NCBI GenBank assembly: GCA_015490315.1
Contig: WFYB01000193.1
Coordinates: forward strand, 1 to 9,848
DNA from: Sulfurovum sp.
Lineage (GTDB): Bacteria > Campylobacterota > Campylobacteria > Campylobacterales > Sulfurovaceae
Length of the DNA: 9,848 nt
Direction: 5' to 3'
Part shown: positions 1-5,758 of the stretch, piece by piece
How positions within the stretch are numbered: position 1 is the stretch's first letter
How the letters are laid out: the number at the start of each line of letters is the position of its first letter
Notes under the pieces: model-generated
The model's input: the letters and a program-made list of their open reading frames with translations, nothing else
What the model was told of the DNA's origin: nothing
The model's database searches: none
Translations under genes and position numbers: made by a program

Positions 1-2
1 AA

Positions 3-341
3 GATGCGCAAAACAGATGCATGCTCGTAGAGGTCATTGCCAAAAAGAGCCAAAATATTCCATGGCAGATATCACTCGATGGTGTTACACACAAACATGA
101 GTTTATACGCAGGGTATCGATGGATCAGTTTTATGCCATGGTGACGGGAGAGGAGGATGCTTTCAAGCGTCTATGTGAAGCGCTGCCCAAGGTATTGGAT
201 GATGTGGTTGCGGCAATGCCTCAAGAGGTAGTTGAAAACACTGTTTTTGAGGAACTCAAAGCGCTTTCTCCAAATCTACTCAAAAGTCTCTATCTTTTAT
301 CGTTTTCACACTATGAAGGGTTTGATGCATTCAATCTCTAA
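3..341 (+). CDS. Type II restriction endonuclease, C-terminal part (Eco47II/Sau96I-like), 5' truncated by window edge
   Basis: The reading frame is open from the left edge (codons from base 3) to a TAA at 339-341, so the gene almost certainly begins outside the window. The ATG at 21 has no Shine-Dalgarno sequence and sits inside conserved-looking sequence, so I do not take it as the start. The visible ~112 residues include VEVIAKKSQNIPW, an IRRVSMDQFYAMVTGEEDAF-like stretch and LCEALPKVLDDV. These resemble what I remember of the C-terminal half of the Eco47II-type restriction enzymes (RE_Eco47II family), which cut GGNCC. The catalytic core is probably mostly upstream. Such enzymes normally sit beside a cognate cytosine-5 methyltransferase, which would have to lie to the left because the gene on the right is metabolic. 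The assignment is from memory of family motifs. A shortage of GGNCC in this window gives indirect support. Confidence 0.6.
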   Translation, partial: DAQNRCMLVEVIAKKSQNIPWQISLDGVTHKHEFIRRVSMDQFYAMVTGEEDAFKRLCEALPKVLDDVVAAMPQEVVENTVFEELKALSPNLLKSLYLLSFSHYEGFDAFNL

Positions 342-352
342 CGCTTTTTGGT

Positions 353-358
353 TATAAT
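353..358 (+). promoter_or_regulatory. -10 element (TATAAT) for the aldehyde dehydrogenase operon
   Basis: A perfect TATAAT lies 12 bases after the restriction gene's stop codon. The expected transcript start is near 365, giving a leader of about 26 bases before the ATG at 391. The -35 region (about 330-335, TTCAAT) is poor, as is usual for Campylobacterota sigma-70 promoters. The four following genes on this strand have no other clear promoter, so this probably drives all of them. Confidence 0.6.
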
Positions 359-377
359 CTTAGCATTACATTCCAAT

Positions 378-383
378 GGAGGG
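378..383 (+). promoter_or_regulatory. Ribosome binding site that fixes the aldehyde dehydrogenase start at 391
   Basis: GGAGGG lies 7 bases before the ATG at 391. The in-frame ATG at 376 overlaps this Shine-Dalgarno sequence and has none of its own, so 391 is the better start. Confidence 0.75.
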
Positions 384-390
384 ATTATCC

Positions 391-1839
391 ATGTTCGGTA
401 TATTTGACAGCAAAACGGAAGTCGCAGAAGCGAAGATCTTTTTTGGCTCGACGCAGGAGAGTAGAGAAGAGAGGAGTGAGCGCAAGAGTCCCTATGACGG
501 TAAGGTAGTCTCTACTGCACCCGTATGTAGTGCCGAAGATGCCCAAAAAGCGCTTCAGATCGCGCAGATGGCTTCGCGCGAAGCCAAAAAGAGTCCGCTT
601 TCACAGCGTATCAAGTGGCTTGAGGATGTGGCACAGAAACTGGAGCAGGAGAAAGAGGCGTTTGCGATGATGCTTGCCAAGGAGGTCGCCAAACCGATCA
701 CTTTTGCCCGTATCGAAGTGGAACGCTGTGTTGAGACAATCAGGCTCACTGCGATGGAGCTGGTCAATCTGCATGGCGAGACGATCCCCACCGATGTGAT
801 GCCAAGCGGCAAGAAGACGGTTGCCTTTTACCGTCGTGAACCTGCCGGTGTGGTGGTGGCGATCACCCCGTTCAATTTCCCGCTCAATCTTGTCGCCCAC
901 AAGATCGCACCGGCACTCGGTGCAGGCAACGCAGTCGTGCTCAAACCCACGCCGGAAGCACCGATGAGTGCGTATATGCTCGCACAGCTCTTTGTAGAGT
1001 CCCCCTATGCTGTGCCAGATGCATTGAGTGTCGTTTATGGTGATGCTGAGGTGGGCTCGGCACTGGTAAGTAGCGATATCCCTCGTGTGATCTCCTTTAC
1101 CGGTTCGGTACCGGTGGGCAATATCATCACCAAGCAGGCAGGTATCAAAAAGGTCTCTCTCGAGCTTGGTGGCAATGCAGCGACCTATATAGACAAGGGT
1201 GCCGATCTGCAGCACGCTGCCCAGCGCTGCGCTTTTGGTGCGTTCTACAACTCGGGGCAGGTGTGTATCTCCCTGCAGCGTATCTATGTCAATGAAGAAG
1301 TTTATGAAGCGTTCGCAGAGCTTATGGCACAAGAGACGCAAAAGCTCAAGGTCGGATCTCCTTATGAGGAGGAGACGTTCATGGGACCGCTGATCGATGA
1401 AGAGGCGAGACATCGTGCCAAAAGCTGGATCGCTTCTGCCAAAAACGAAGGTGCCAGAGTCATTGCAGGTGGTGAAGAGATCGAGGGTATCTTCCCTCCG
1501 ACCGTGATGGCGGATGTGACCGATGAGATGAAGATCGTCTGTGAAGAGGTCTTTGCCCCGATTGTGAGTCTGGTGAGTGTACCTGACTATGAGACAGCGA
1601 TAGGCAAGATGAATGACTCGCCTTACGGGCTGCAGTTTAGTATCTTTACCAATGATCTGAAGCTGACACAGCGCTTTGTAGATGATGTCCAGTGCGGCGG
1701 GGTCGTGGTCAATGACATCCCGACCCTGCGCTTTGATGTGCAGCCCTATGGCGGCACAAAGCTCTCAGGTGTCGGACGGGAGGGGCCAAAGTGGGCCTTG
1801 GAAGAGTTCACCGAGATCAAATCGATCGTGATTTGCTAA
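391..1839 (+). CDS. NAD(P)-dependent aldehyde dehydrogenase (lactaldehyde / non-phosphorylating GAPDH-like)
   Basis: This cytoplasmic ALDH-superfamily enzyme oxidises an aldehyde to its acid with NAD(P)+. The protein is 482 residues, a normal full length. Numbered from the ATG at 391, the cofactor fold includes PFNFPLN with Asn162 and VVLKP with Lys185. The general base is in SLELGG (Glu258), the catalytic cysteine in GQVCIS (Cys292), and the cofactor-binding glutamate in CEEVFAP (Glu386). The ending, with GGVVVND, PYGGTKLSG and GREG, resembles archaeal lactaldehyde dehydrogenase (CofA-like) and NADP-dependent GAPDH-like members more than succinate-semialdehyde dehydrogenases. That comparison is from memory and the substrate cannot be read from sequence. 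It is the first gene of the operon; the next starts 28 bases after its stop. The start at 391 rests on the GGAGGG at 378-383. Confidence 0.92.
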   Translation: MFGIFDSKTEVAEAKIFFGSTQESREERSERKSPYDGKVVSTAPVCSAEDAQKALQIAQMASREAKKSPLSQRIKWLEDVAQKLEQEKEAFAMMLAKEVAKPITFARIEVERCVETIRLTAMELVNLHGETIPTDVMPSGKKTVAFYRREPAGVVVAITPFNFPLNLVAHKIAPALGAGNAVVLKPTPEAPMSAYMLAQLFVESPYAVPDALSVVYGDAEVGSALVSSDIPRVISFTGSVPVGNIITKQAGIKKVSLELGGNAATYIDKGADLQHAAQRCAFGAFYNSGQVCISLQRIYVNEEVYEAFAELMAQETQKLKVGSPYEEETFMGPLIDEEARHRAKSWIASAKNEGARVIAGGEEIEGIFPPTVMADVTDEMKIVCEEVFAPIVSLVSVPDYETAIGKMNDSPYGLQFSIFTNDLKLTQRFVDDVQCGGVVVNDIPTLRFDVQPYGGTKLSGVGREGPKWALEEFTEIKSIVIC

Positions 1840-1867
1840 CTATGATATGTGAAGGGAGATAGAGTAT

Positions 1868-2347
1868 ATGGATTTTTTGTTTCAGACAGGGTTTTTGGGG
1901 ACGCGGGCACCGCTGTTTATGGATATCGTCTCTGTGATTGTGGCGCTCCTGCCGTTTTTGATCTATGGAGCGATTGTACTGGCAAAAAAAGGCAACTACC
2001 GTGGGCATGAAAGTGTCCAAAAACTGCTCTTTTTTGTTTCGGTGACTGTTGTGGCGTTTTTTGAGTATGGTGTACGCATGGAGGGAGGCTACAAAAATCT
2101 GATGGAGGGCAGCTCAGTCTCCCACAACTATCTGCTCTATGTGCTTATCTTTCATATCATTATCTCCGTGATTACACTGCTACTCTGGATCTATACACTC
2201 TATATGGCAATGCGCTATAAGCGAAGCAAGGCACTGCCCGGGCTCTACTCTGCGGCACACCACAAAGACGGACTGCGTACATTTGTCGGGATCATCCTGA
2301 CGATGCTGACAGGTGCATGGGTTTACGCCCTGCTGTTTGTCTTCTGA
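1868..2347 (+). CDS. DUF420-like four-helix membrane protein
   Basis: This 159-residue inner-membrane protein has four hydrophobic segments at about residues 17-39, 50-67, 88-114 and 138-158. The pattern of polar residues fits DUF420: a histidine in the third helix (YVLIFHIIIS, His96), then a loop with His131/His132 and Arg137, then a last helix with a TG..VY motif (Thr148-Gly149). DUF420 proteins are often found near cytochrome oxidase genes, and one Gram-positive member (CtaM) helps oxidase maturation. No oxidase genes are visible here, so I do not assign that role. GAAGGGAGA at 1851-1859 is a good ribosome binding site for the ATG at 1868. The TGA stop overlaps the next gene's start (TGATG), which indicates co-transcription and translational coupling. 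Confidence 0.6.
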   Translation: MDFLFQTGFLGTRAPLFMDIVSVIVALLPFLIYGAIVLAKKGNYRGHESVQKLLFFVSVTVVAFFEYGVRMEGGYKNLMEGSSVSHNYLLYVLIFHIIISVITLLLWIYTLYMAMRYKRSKALPGLYSAAHHKDGLRTFVGIILTMLTGAWVYALLFVF

Positions 2348-2796
2348 TGAAAAAGATCGCCCTCTCTGCCTGTCTTTTGGGTGAGAGCTGCCGCTACGAC
2401 GGTACAGACAATCGTAACGACTTTCTGCTCTCGCTGCTTGACGGCAATGAGATCGTACCGTTCTGCCCGGAGGATTTCGCCTTTGGTACACCGCGCCCGA
2501 CGATGGATCTTGTCAAGCAGGATAAAGATATCAGAGCCCTCTCAAACGAGACAGGGGAAGATCTGAGTGATCCTGTAATAGCCTATGCGAAAGCATTTTT
2601 TGACAGCCATCCCGATATCGATCTCTTTATCGGTAAAGACCGTAGTCCAAGCTGTGGTGTCTGCAGTGCAAGGGTGTATGACAGTGATAAAAACCTGATC
2701 AGCAGCGATGCCGCAGGATTGATGGCGGCAGAGGCGATCAAACGTGGGATCCCCGCCAAGGATGCCGAAGATTATACAAAGGATGAAGAAGTATGA
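2347..2796 (+). CDS. DUF523 family protein (TudS-like, probable Fe-S cluster binding)
   Basis: This 149-residue protein starts MKKIALSACLLG, the hallmark DUF523 opening, followed by RYDG, a VPFCPE motif, TPRPTMDL, and KDRSPSCG before a YD...G...A..G(I) tail. It therefore covers the whole single-domain family. DUF523 includes the thiouracil desulfidase TudS, whose [4Fe-4S] cluster is held by three cysteines. The equivalents here would be Cys9, Cys40 and Cys103. Cys15 and Cys106 are additional. A sulfur-handling or Fe-S role is therefore inferred from family knowledge; the natural substrate is unknown. The start at 2347 is chosen because it gives the family N-terminus and overlaps the preceding stop as TGATG. 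No Shine-Dalgarno sequence is visible, so translation probably depends on coupling. An in-frame ATG at 2317 would add ten residues that do not match the family. Confidence 0.8.
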   Translation: MKKIALSACLLGESCRYDGTDNRNDFLLSLLDGNEIVPFCPEDFAFGTPRPTMDLVKQDKDIRALSNETGEDLSDPVIAYAKAFFDSHPDIDLFIGKDRSPSCGVCSARVYDSDKNLISSDAAGLMAAEAIKRGIPAKDAEDYTKDEEV

Positions 2797-4259
2797 AACA
2801 ATTATCTATTTGGATTGCGATACTGTTTGTGATGATGACAAATGTACACGCGACGTTGCCGCATGATGACGGTACCAAGCAGGCGATCGTGAAGATCTAT
2901 ACGGTTGCCAAAGTACCGGACTATCTGACACCGTGGAGCTCGTCGATGCGCAGTGCCACAGGTTCGGGCGCTATCATCGAGAGTGACGGGCACAAGTATA
3001 TCCTCACCAATGCCCATGTGGTCGCCAATCAGGCGTTTATCGAAGTGCAGCGCTATGGGGAGCGGCGACGCTATATCGCCAAAGTGCATGCGGTATCGCA
3101 CCAGGCGGATCTGGCACTGCTTGAGGTAGAGAAAGCGGCATTTTTCGAGGGTGTCAAGCCACTCTCTTTTGGAGCACTGCCGCAAGTAGAACAGCGTATC
3201 GTGGTCTACGGATACCCCATGGGCGGCAATACACTGAGTGCCACTATCGGTGTGGTCTCTCGGGTAGAGCACCATGTCTATGCCCATAGCGGAGAGTCGT
3301 TTCTCGCTGTACAGGTAGATGCTGCGGTCAACCCGGGCAACAGTGGAGGTCCGGCACTCTCTGACGGAAAGATCGTAGGGGTAGTGATGCAGGTGATCAC
3401 CAAATCACAAAATATCGGCTACCTTGTTCCTGTGACGATGGTCAGACATTTCCTTGAAGATGTCAAAGACGGCAAGGTCGACGGACTGGCGGATCTAGGA
3501 CTGGCAAGCCAAAAACTCGAAAACCCGACACTACGCAGATATAAAGGGTTGGATGAGAACGAGACTGGTATCCTGATAGACAGAATCCTTTTTCACTCTT
3601 CACTCAAGGGGCTTGGCAAACCGGGTGATATCCTGGTCAGCGTGGATGGGCATAGGATCGAAAATGACGGTACCGTTGAATTTCGCGAGCATGAATATAC
3701 CAACTTTCACTACTTCGTCGATCAGCATCAGATGGGAGAGAAGGTCAAGCTCGGACTGATCCGTGAAGGCAAACATATAGAGGTGGAGGCTCCGCTTAAG
3801 TACAAGGCGGACGATATGTTTCTGGTCAAAACCACCCGCTACGATGTGATGCCGACCTACTTTATCGACGGGGGCTATGTCTTTTCTCCTCTGACCCGCA
3901 ATCTCATACGCTCGACTAGACGCAACAGACTCACGCTGAGTTATCTTGCAGAGCAGTGGCAGACCAAAGAGAAACAGGAGGTGGTCGTCCTGCTCAAGGT
4001 ACTTGCATCCGATATCAGCCGGGGCAACAACAACTTTGCCATGTGGCCGATAGAGAAGATCAATGGTGAGACCTTTGTGGACTTCAAGGATTTTTACCGC
4101 AAAATGCAGCAATACACGGGACAGTATATTGTCCTCGAGGACAAGGACGGTTTCAAAGTGATCATCGATACCAAAGAGGCAAAAGCCAAACAAAAAGAGA
4201 TTCTGAAAAAGTACAATATCGAATTTGACCGTTCGGAGGATCTAAGAGAAGAGAAGTAG
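2793..4259 (+). CDS. Secreted Deg/HtrA-type serine endoprotease with PDZ domain
   Basis: This 488-residue protein has a typical signal peptide (residues 1-20, ending NVHA), so it should act in the periplasm. The trypsin-like domain follows, with the full triad: His75 in LTNAHVV, Asp106 in QADLALLEV and Ser184 in NPGNSGGPAL. A PDZ domain spans about 235-335 (with GKPGDILVSVDGHRI). After it comes a module with FIDGGYVFSPLTRNLI and an aspartate- and lysine-rich end. That module resembles the C-terminal PDZ-like part of plant and bacterial Deg proteases of the DEG9/Deg2 sort rather than the second PDZ of classical DegP. The likely job is quality control of envelope proteins. The start codon overlaps the previous stop (ATGA), and AAGGA near 2779-2783 supplies a binding site. 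It is the last gene of the operon, ending 7 bases before an oppositely oriented gene. Confidence 0.9.
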   Translation: MKQLSIWIAILFVMMTNVHATLPHDDGTKQAIVKIYTVAKVPDYLTPWSSSMRSATGSGAIIESDGHKYILTNAHVVANQAFIEVQRYGERRRYIAKVHAVSHQADLALLEVEKAAFFEGVKPLSFGALPQVEQRIVVYGYPMGGNTLSATIGVVSRVEHHVYAHSGESFLAVQVDAAVNPGNSGGPALSDGKIVGVVMQVITKSQNIGYLVPVTMVRHFLEDVKDGKVDGLADLGLASQKLENPTLRRYKGLDENETGILIDRILFHSSLKGLGKPGDILVSVDGHRIENDGTVEFREHEYTNFHYFVDQHQMGEKVKLGLIREGKHIEVEAPLKYKADDMFLVKTTRYDVMPTYFIDGGYVFSPLTRNLIRSTRRNRLTLSYLAEQWQTKEKQEVVVLLKVLASDISRGNNNFAMWPIEKINGETFVDFKDFYRKMQQYTGQYIVLEDKDGFKVIIDTKEAKAKQKEILKKYNIEFDRSEDLREEK

Positions 4260-4266
4260 GAGAGTT

Positions 4267-4482
4267 TTAGTCGTACTTCTTGAACTGCTCCAGCCACGCT
4301 TTGTCTTCATCGCTGAGTACGCCGACGCGTCCCAGCAGCTTGGCTTTGATCGAGAGGAGTTCGTCGGTATCGAGATAGGCAAGCAGGTCAGGATTGATAG
4401 TCGCTTCTTCTCTGCCGTAGCTGATGAGTTTGTCTATCTCTTTGAGTAATTCTTCTTTGTTGGGTACATTTTTTTCATTCAT
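4267..4482 (-). CDS. Small uncharacterised protein, 71 residues
   Basis: I do not recognise a named family. The protein is highly charged, soluble and probably helical: an N-terminal NKEELLKEIDKLI helix, a central INPDLLAYLDTDEL segment, and a C-terminal LSDEDKAWLEQFKKYD. It has no cysteine, signal peptide or membrane segment. I have the impression that short proteins ending this way recur in Campylobacterota, but I cannot verify it. The coding frame is clean and the flanking spaces fit a real gene. The ATG at 4482 is the only usable start: an in-frame TAG lies 9 bases upstream and no ATG occurs within the protein. No Shine-Dalgarno sequence precedes it, and a -10-like TAGTAT lies only 6 bases away, which raises the possibility of a leaderless message. 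The gene is divergent from the peroxiredoxin and convergent with the Deg protease. Confidence 0.7.
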   Translation of the reverse strand: MNEKNVPNKEELLKEIDKLISYGREEATINPDLLAYLDTDELLSIKAKLLGRVGVLSDEDKAWLEQFKKYD

Positions 4483-4485
4483 TTT

Positions 4486-4494
4486 GATATACTA
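4486..4494. promoter_or_regulatory. Shared near-symmetric -10 region between the 71-residue gene and the peroxiredoxin gene
   Basis: On the + strand TATACT at 4488-4493 is preceded by TG at 4485-4486, an extended -10, placing the transcript start near 4500. On the - strand the overlapping TAGTAT (4494 to 4489) would place a start near 4482, the A of the small gene's ATG. There is no strong -35 on either side. Both assignments are by motif only. Confidence 0.4.
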
Positions 4495-4500
4495 CCAAAG

Positions 4501-4529
4501 AAATTAGAAATTAGAAATTAGAAATTTAG
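4501..4529 (+). repeat. Tandem heptamer repeat, AAATTAG x3 plus one imperfect copy
   Basis: Three exact copies of AAATTAG occupy 4501-4507, 4508-4514 and 4515-4521; an eight-base variant (AAATTTAG) follows at 4522-4529. The array ends 4 bases before the peroxiredoxin ribosome binding site. If the proposed promoter is right, it lies in that gene's untranslated leader. Short tandem units like this can change copy number by slippage. Confidence 0.9.
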
Positions 4530-4545
4530 AAAAGAAGGAGTTTGT

Positions 4546-5019
4546 ATGTTGAATGTAGGTGATATGGTACCTGATTTCTGTCTACCTAATCAGGATGAAG
4601 AGGAGGTCTGTCTGCGTGATCTCAAAGGTAAGTGGATCGTGCTCTATTTCTACCCGAAGGACAACACCCCGGGATGTAGTACGGAAGCACAGGATTTTAC
4701 AGCAGCATTGAAAGATTTCGAAAAGCTCAATGCCATCGTCCTCGGAGTCAGCCCGGACAGCCCCAAAAAGCATAGAAACTTCATCGAGAAGAAAGACCTC
4801 AAGATCACACTGCTTTCAGATGAAGAGAAAGAGCTATGCAAGACATTTGGCTGCTGGCAGCTCAAGAAGTTTATGGGCAAAGAGTATATGGGTGTCGTAC
4901 GTTCGACCTATATCATAGACCCCGACGGCAAGATCGCAGCCAAATGGGAAAAAGTCAAGGTCAAAGGGCATGTAGAAGAGGTGAAGAAGAAGCTTGAGGA
5001 GCTGCAAAGCAAGGCATAG
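4546..5019 (+). CDS. bcp: Thioredoxin-dependent peroxiredoxin, PrxQ/Bcp subfamily
   Basis: This 157-residue cytoplasmic enzyme reduces hydrogen peroxide and organic peroxides. It has the whole Bcp/PrxQ fold: GDMVPDFCLPNQ, the active-site loop YPKDNTPGCSTEAQDF with peroxidatic Cys44, then LGVSPDSPKKH, a KKFMGKEYMGVVRSTYIID stretch with the conserved arginine, and a C-terminal helix. The usual resolving cysteine of E. coli-type Bcp, five residues after the peroxidatic one, is replaced by Gln49. Cys98 and Cys103 are the nearest candidates for an alternative resolving residue; otherwise it works as a 1-Cys enzyme. GAAGGAG at 4534-4540 lies 5 bases before the ATG and fixes the start. The stop is separated by a single base from the stop of the convergent response regulator, so no dedicated terminator fits between them. 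Confidence 0.93.
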   Translation: MLNVGDMVPDFCLPNQDEEEVCLRDLKGKWIVLYFYPKDNTPGCSTEAQDFTAALKDFEKLNAIVLGVSPDSPKKHRNFIEKKDLKITLLSDEEKELCKTFGCWQLKKFMGKEYMGVVRSTYIIDPDGKIAAKWEKVKVKGHVEEVKKKLEELQSKA

Positions 5020-5020
5020 G

Positions 5021-5758
5021 TCATACACGATCATAATGTCTTGTTTTGTGCTCTGCGCTTTTTGGACTGTCTGAAGATGAGATCATGATCCGGCAGCCTT
5101 TGGTAGGCGTGGTCTCTATAAGGGCATATGATGTCTTGAGGTTTACCCGATAAAGCAGTGTTCTTAATGCACTGTCCGAGATGACGGTCTCTTCCCATAT
5201 GAGCTGCTCAATGGTTTGGAAGGGCAGGTAGCTGCCATTTGCTTCTATCAGGATTTGCAGTAGTTTATTCTCTTTCTTCCCCAATTTTATCTCTTGGTCT
5301 TTACAGAAGAGTTTTTGTTTTTCATAATCATAGAAGTATTGGTTCGGCAATTTGATAATTTTGGAGTTATCGTTCTCCGCCGGAGGGGATGCTTTTGAAA
5401 GTCCCAATAGTAAAGCGGAGTAGAGCTCCTCTCTTCGAAAAGGCTTGAGAAGATAGCCACAGGGCTCTGTCTTGACCGCTTCATGCATTGTGTCATGATC
5501 GGTGATAGACGTGAGATAGACAAAAGGGATAGAATATCTCTGCTTGAGGGTTTTGGCGATCTCGATGCCGCTTTTGCTCTGCTTGAGTGTGATGTCCAGG
5601 AGTACGAGGTCGGGACGCGCCGATTCTATACCTGTTATTGCTTCTTCATAGTGTGTCGCCATACCGGCAAAGACAAAGCCCATCTTTTGAAGCGCACGTT
5701 GTATCTCCAGCGCGACGACTACTTCATCCTCGACTACAAAGATACGTCTACCCATCAT
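5021..5758 (-). CDS. Two-component response regulator, receiver plus OmpR/PhoB-type winged helix
   Basis: This 245-residue protein has an N-terminal receiver domain (about 4-120) with the acidic pair Glu10/Asp11, phosphorylation site Asp55 in VLLDITL, Thr83 in YLTS and Lys105 in LLKPF, so it should be fully functional. After a short linker, residues about 140-225 look like an OmpR/PhoB winged helix: YDYEKQKLFCKDQEIKLGKKE, then LLQILIEANGSYLPFQTIEQLIW, SDSALRTLLYRV and a TTPTKGCRI hairpin. It therefore most likely binds DNA and is phosphorylated by the kinase encoded just upstream. Two adjacent ATGs are possible: 5758, or 5755, which has better spacing (7 bases) from GGGGAG. The start lies inside the kinase gene's end, an overlap of 8 to 11 bases, so translation is coupled. 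The last ~20 residues are a charged extension beyond the domain. Confidence 0.88.
   Translation of the reverse strand: MMGRRIFVVEDEVVVALEIQRALQKMGFVFAGMATHYEEAITGIESARPDLVLLDITLKQSKSGIEIAKTLKQRYSIPFVYLTSITDHDTMHEAVKTEPCGYLLKPFRREELYSALLLGLSKASPPAENDNSKIIKLPNQYFYDYEKQKLFCKDQEIKLGKKENKLLQILIEANGSYLPFQTIEQLIWEETVISDSALRTLLYRVNLKTSYALIETTPTKGCRIMISSSDSPKSAEHKTRHYDRV

Noticed and set aside
601..1413. Long open frame on the - strand inside the aldehyde dehydrogenase gene (270 codons)
   Set aside because: It lies wholly antisense to a clear enzyme gene, has no ribosome binding site, and its translation is rich in Cys, His and Arg with no recognisable motif. This is a shadow of the codon bias.
3600..4193. 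Open frame of 197 codons on the - strand inside the Deg protease gene
   Set aside because: It is antisense to the conserved protease, has no start signal, and its translation shows no family pattern.
5081..5090. Ten-base palindrome GATCATGATC
   Set aside because: It lies inside the response regulator coding sequence, and a single short palindrome is expected by chance; no partner sites were seen.
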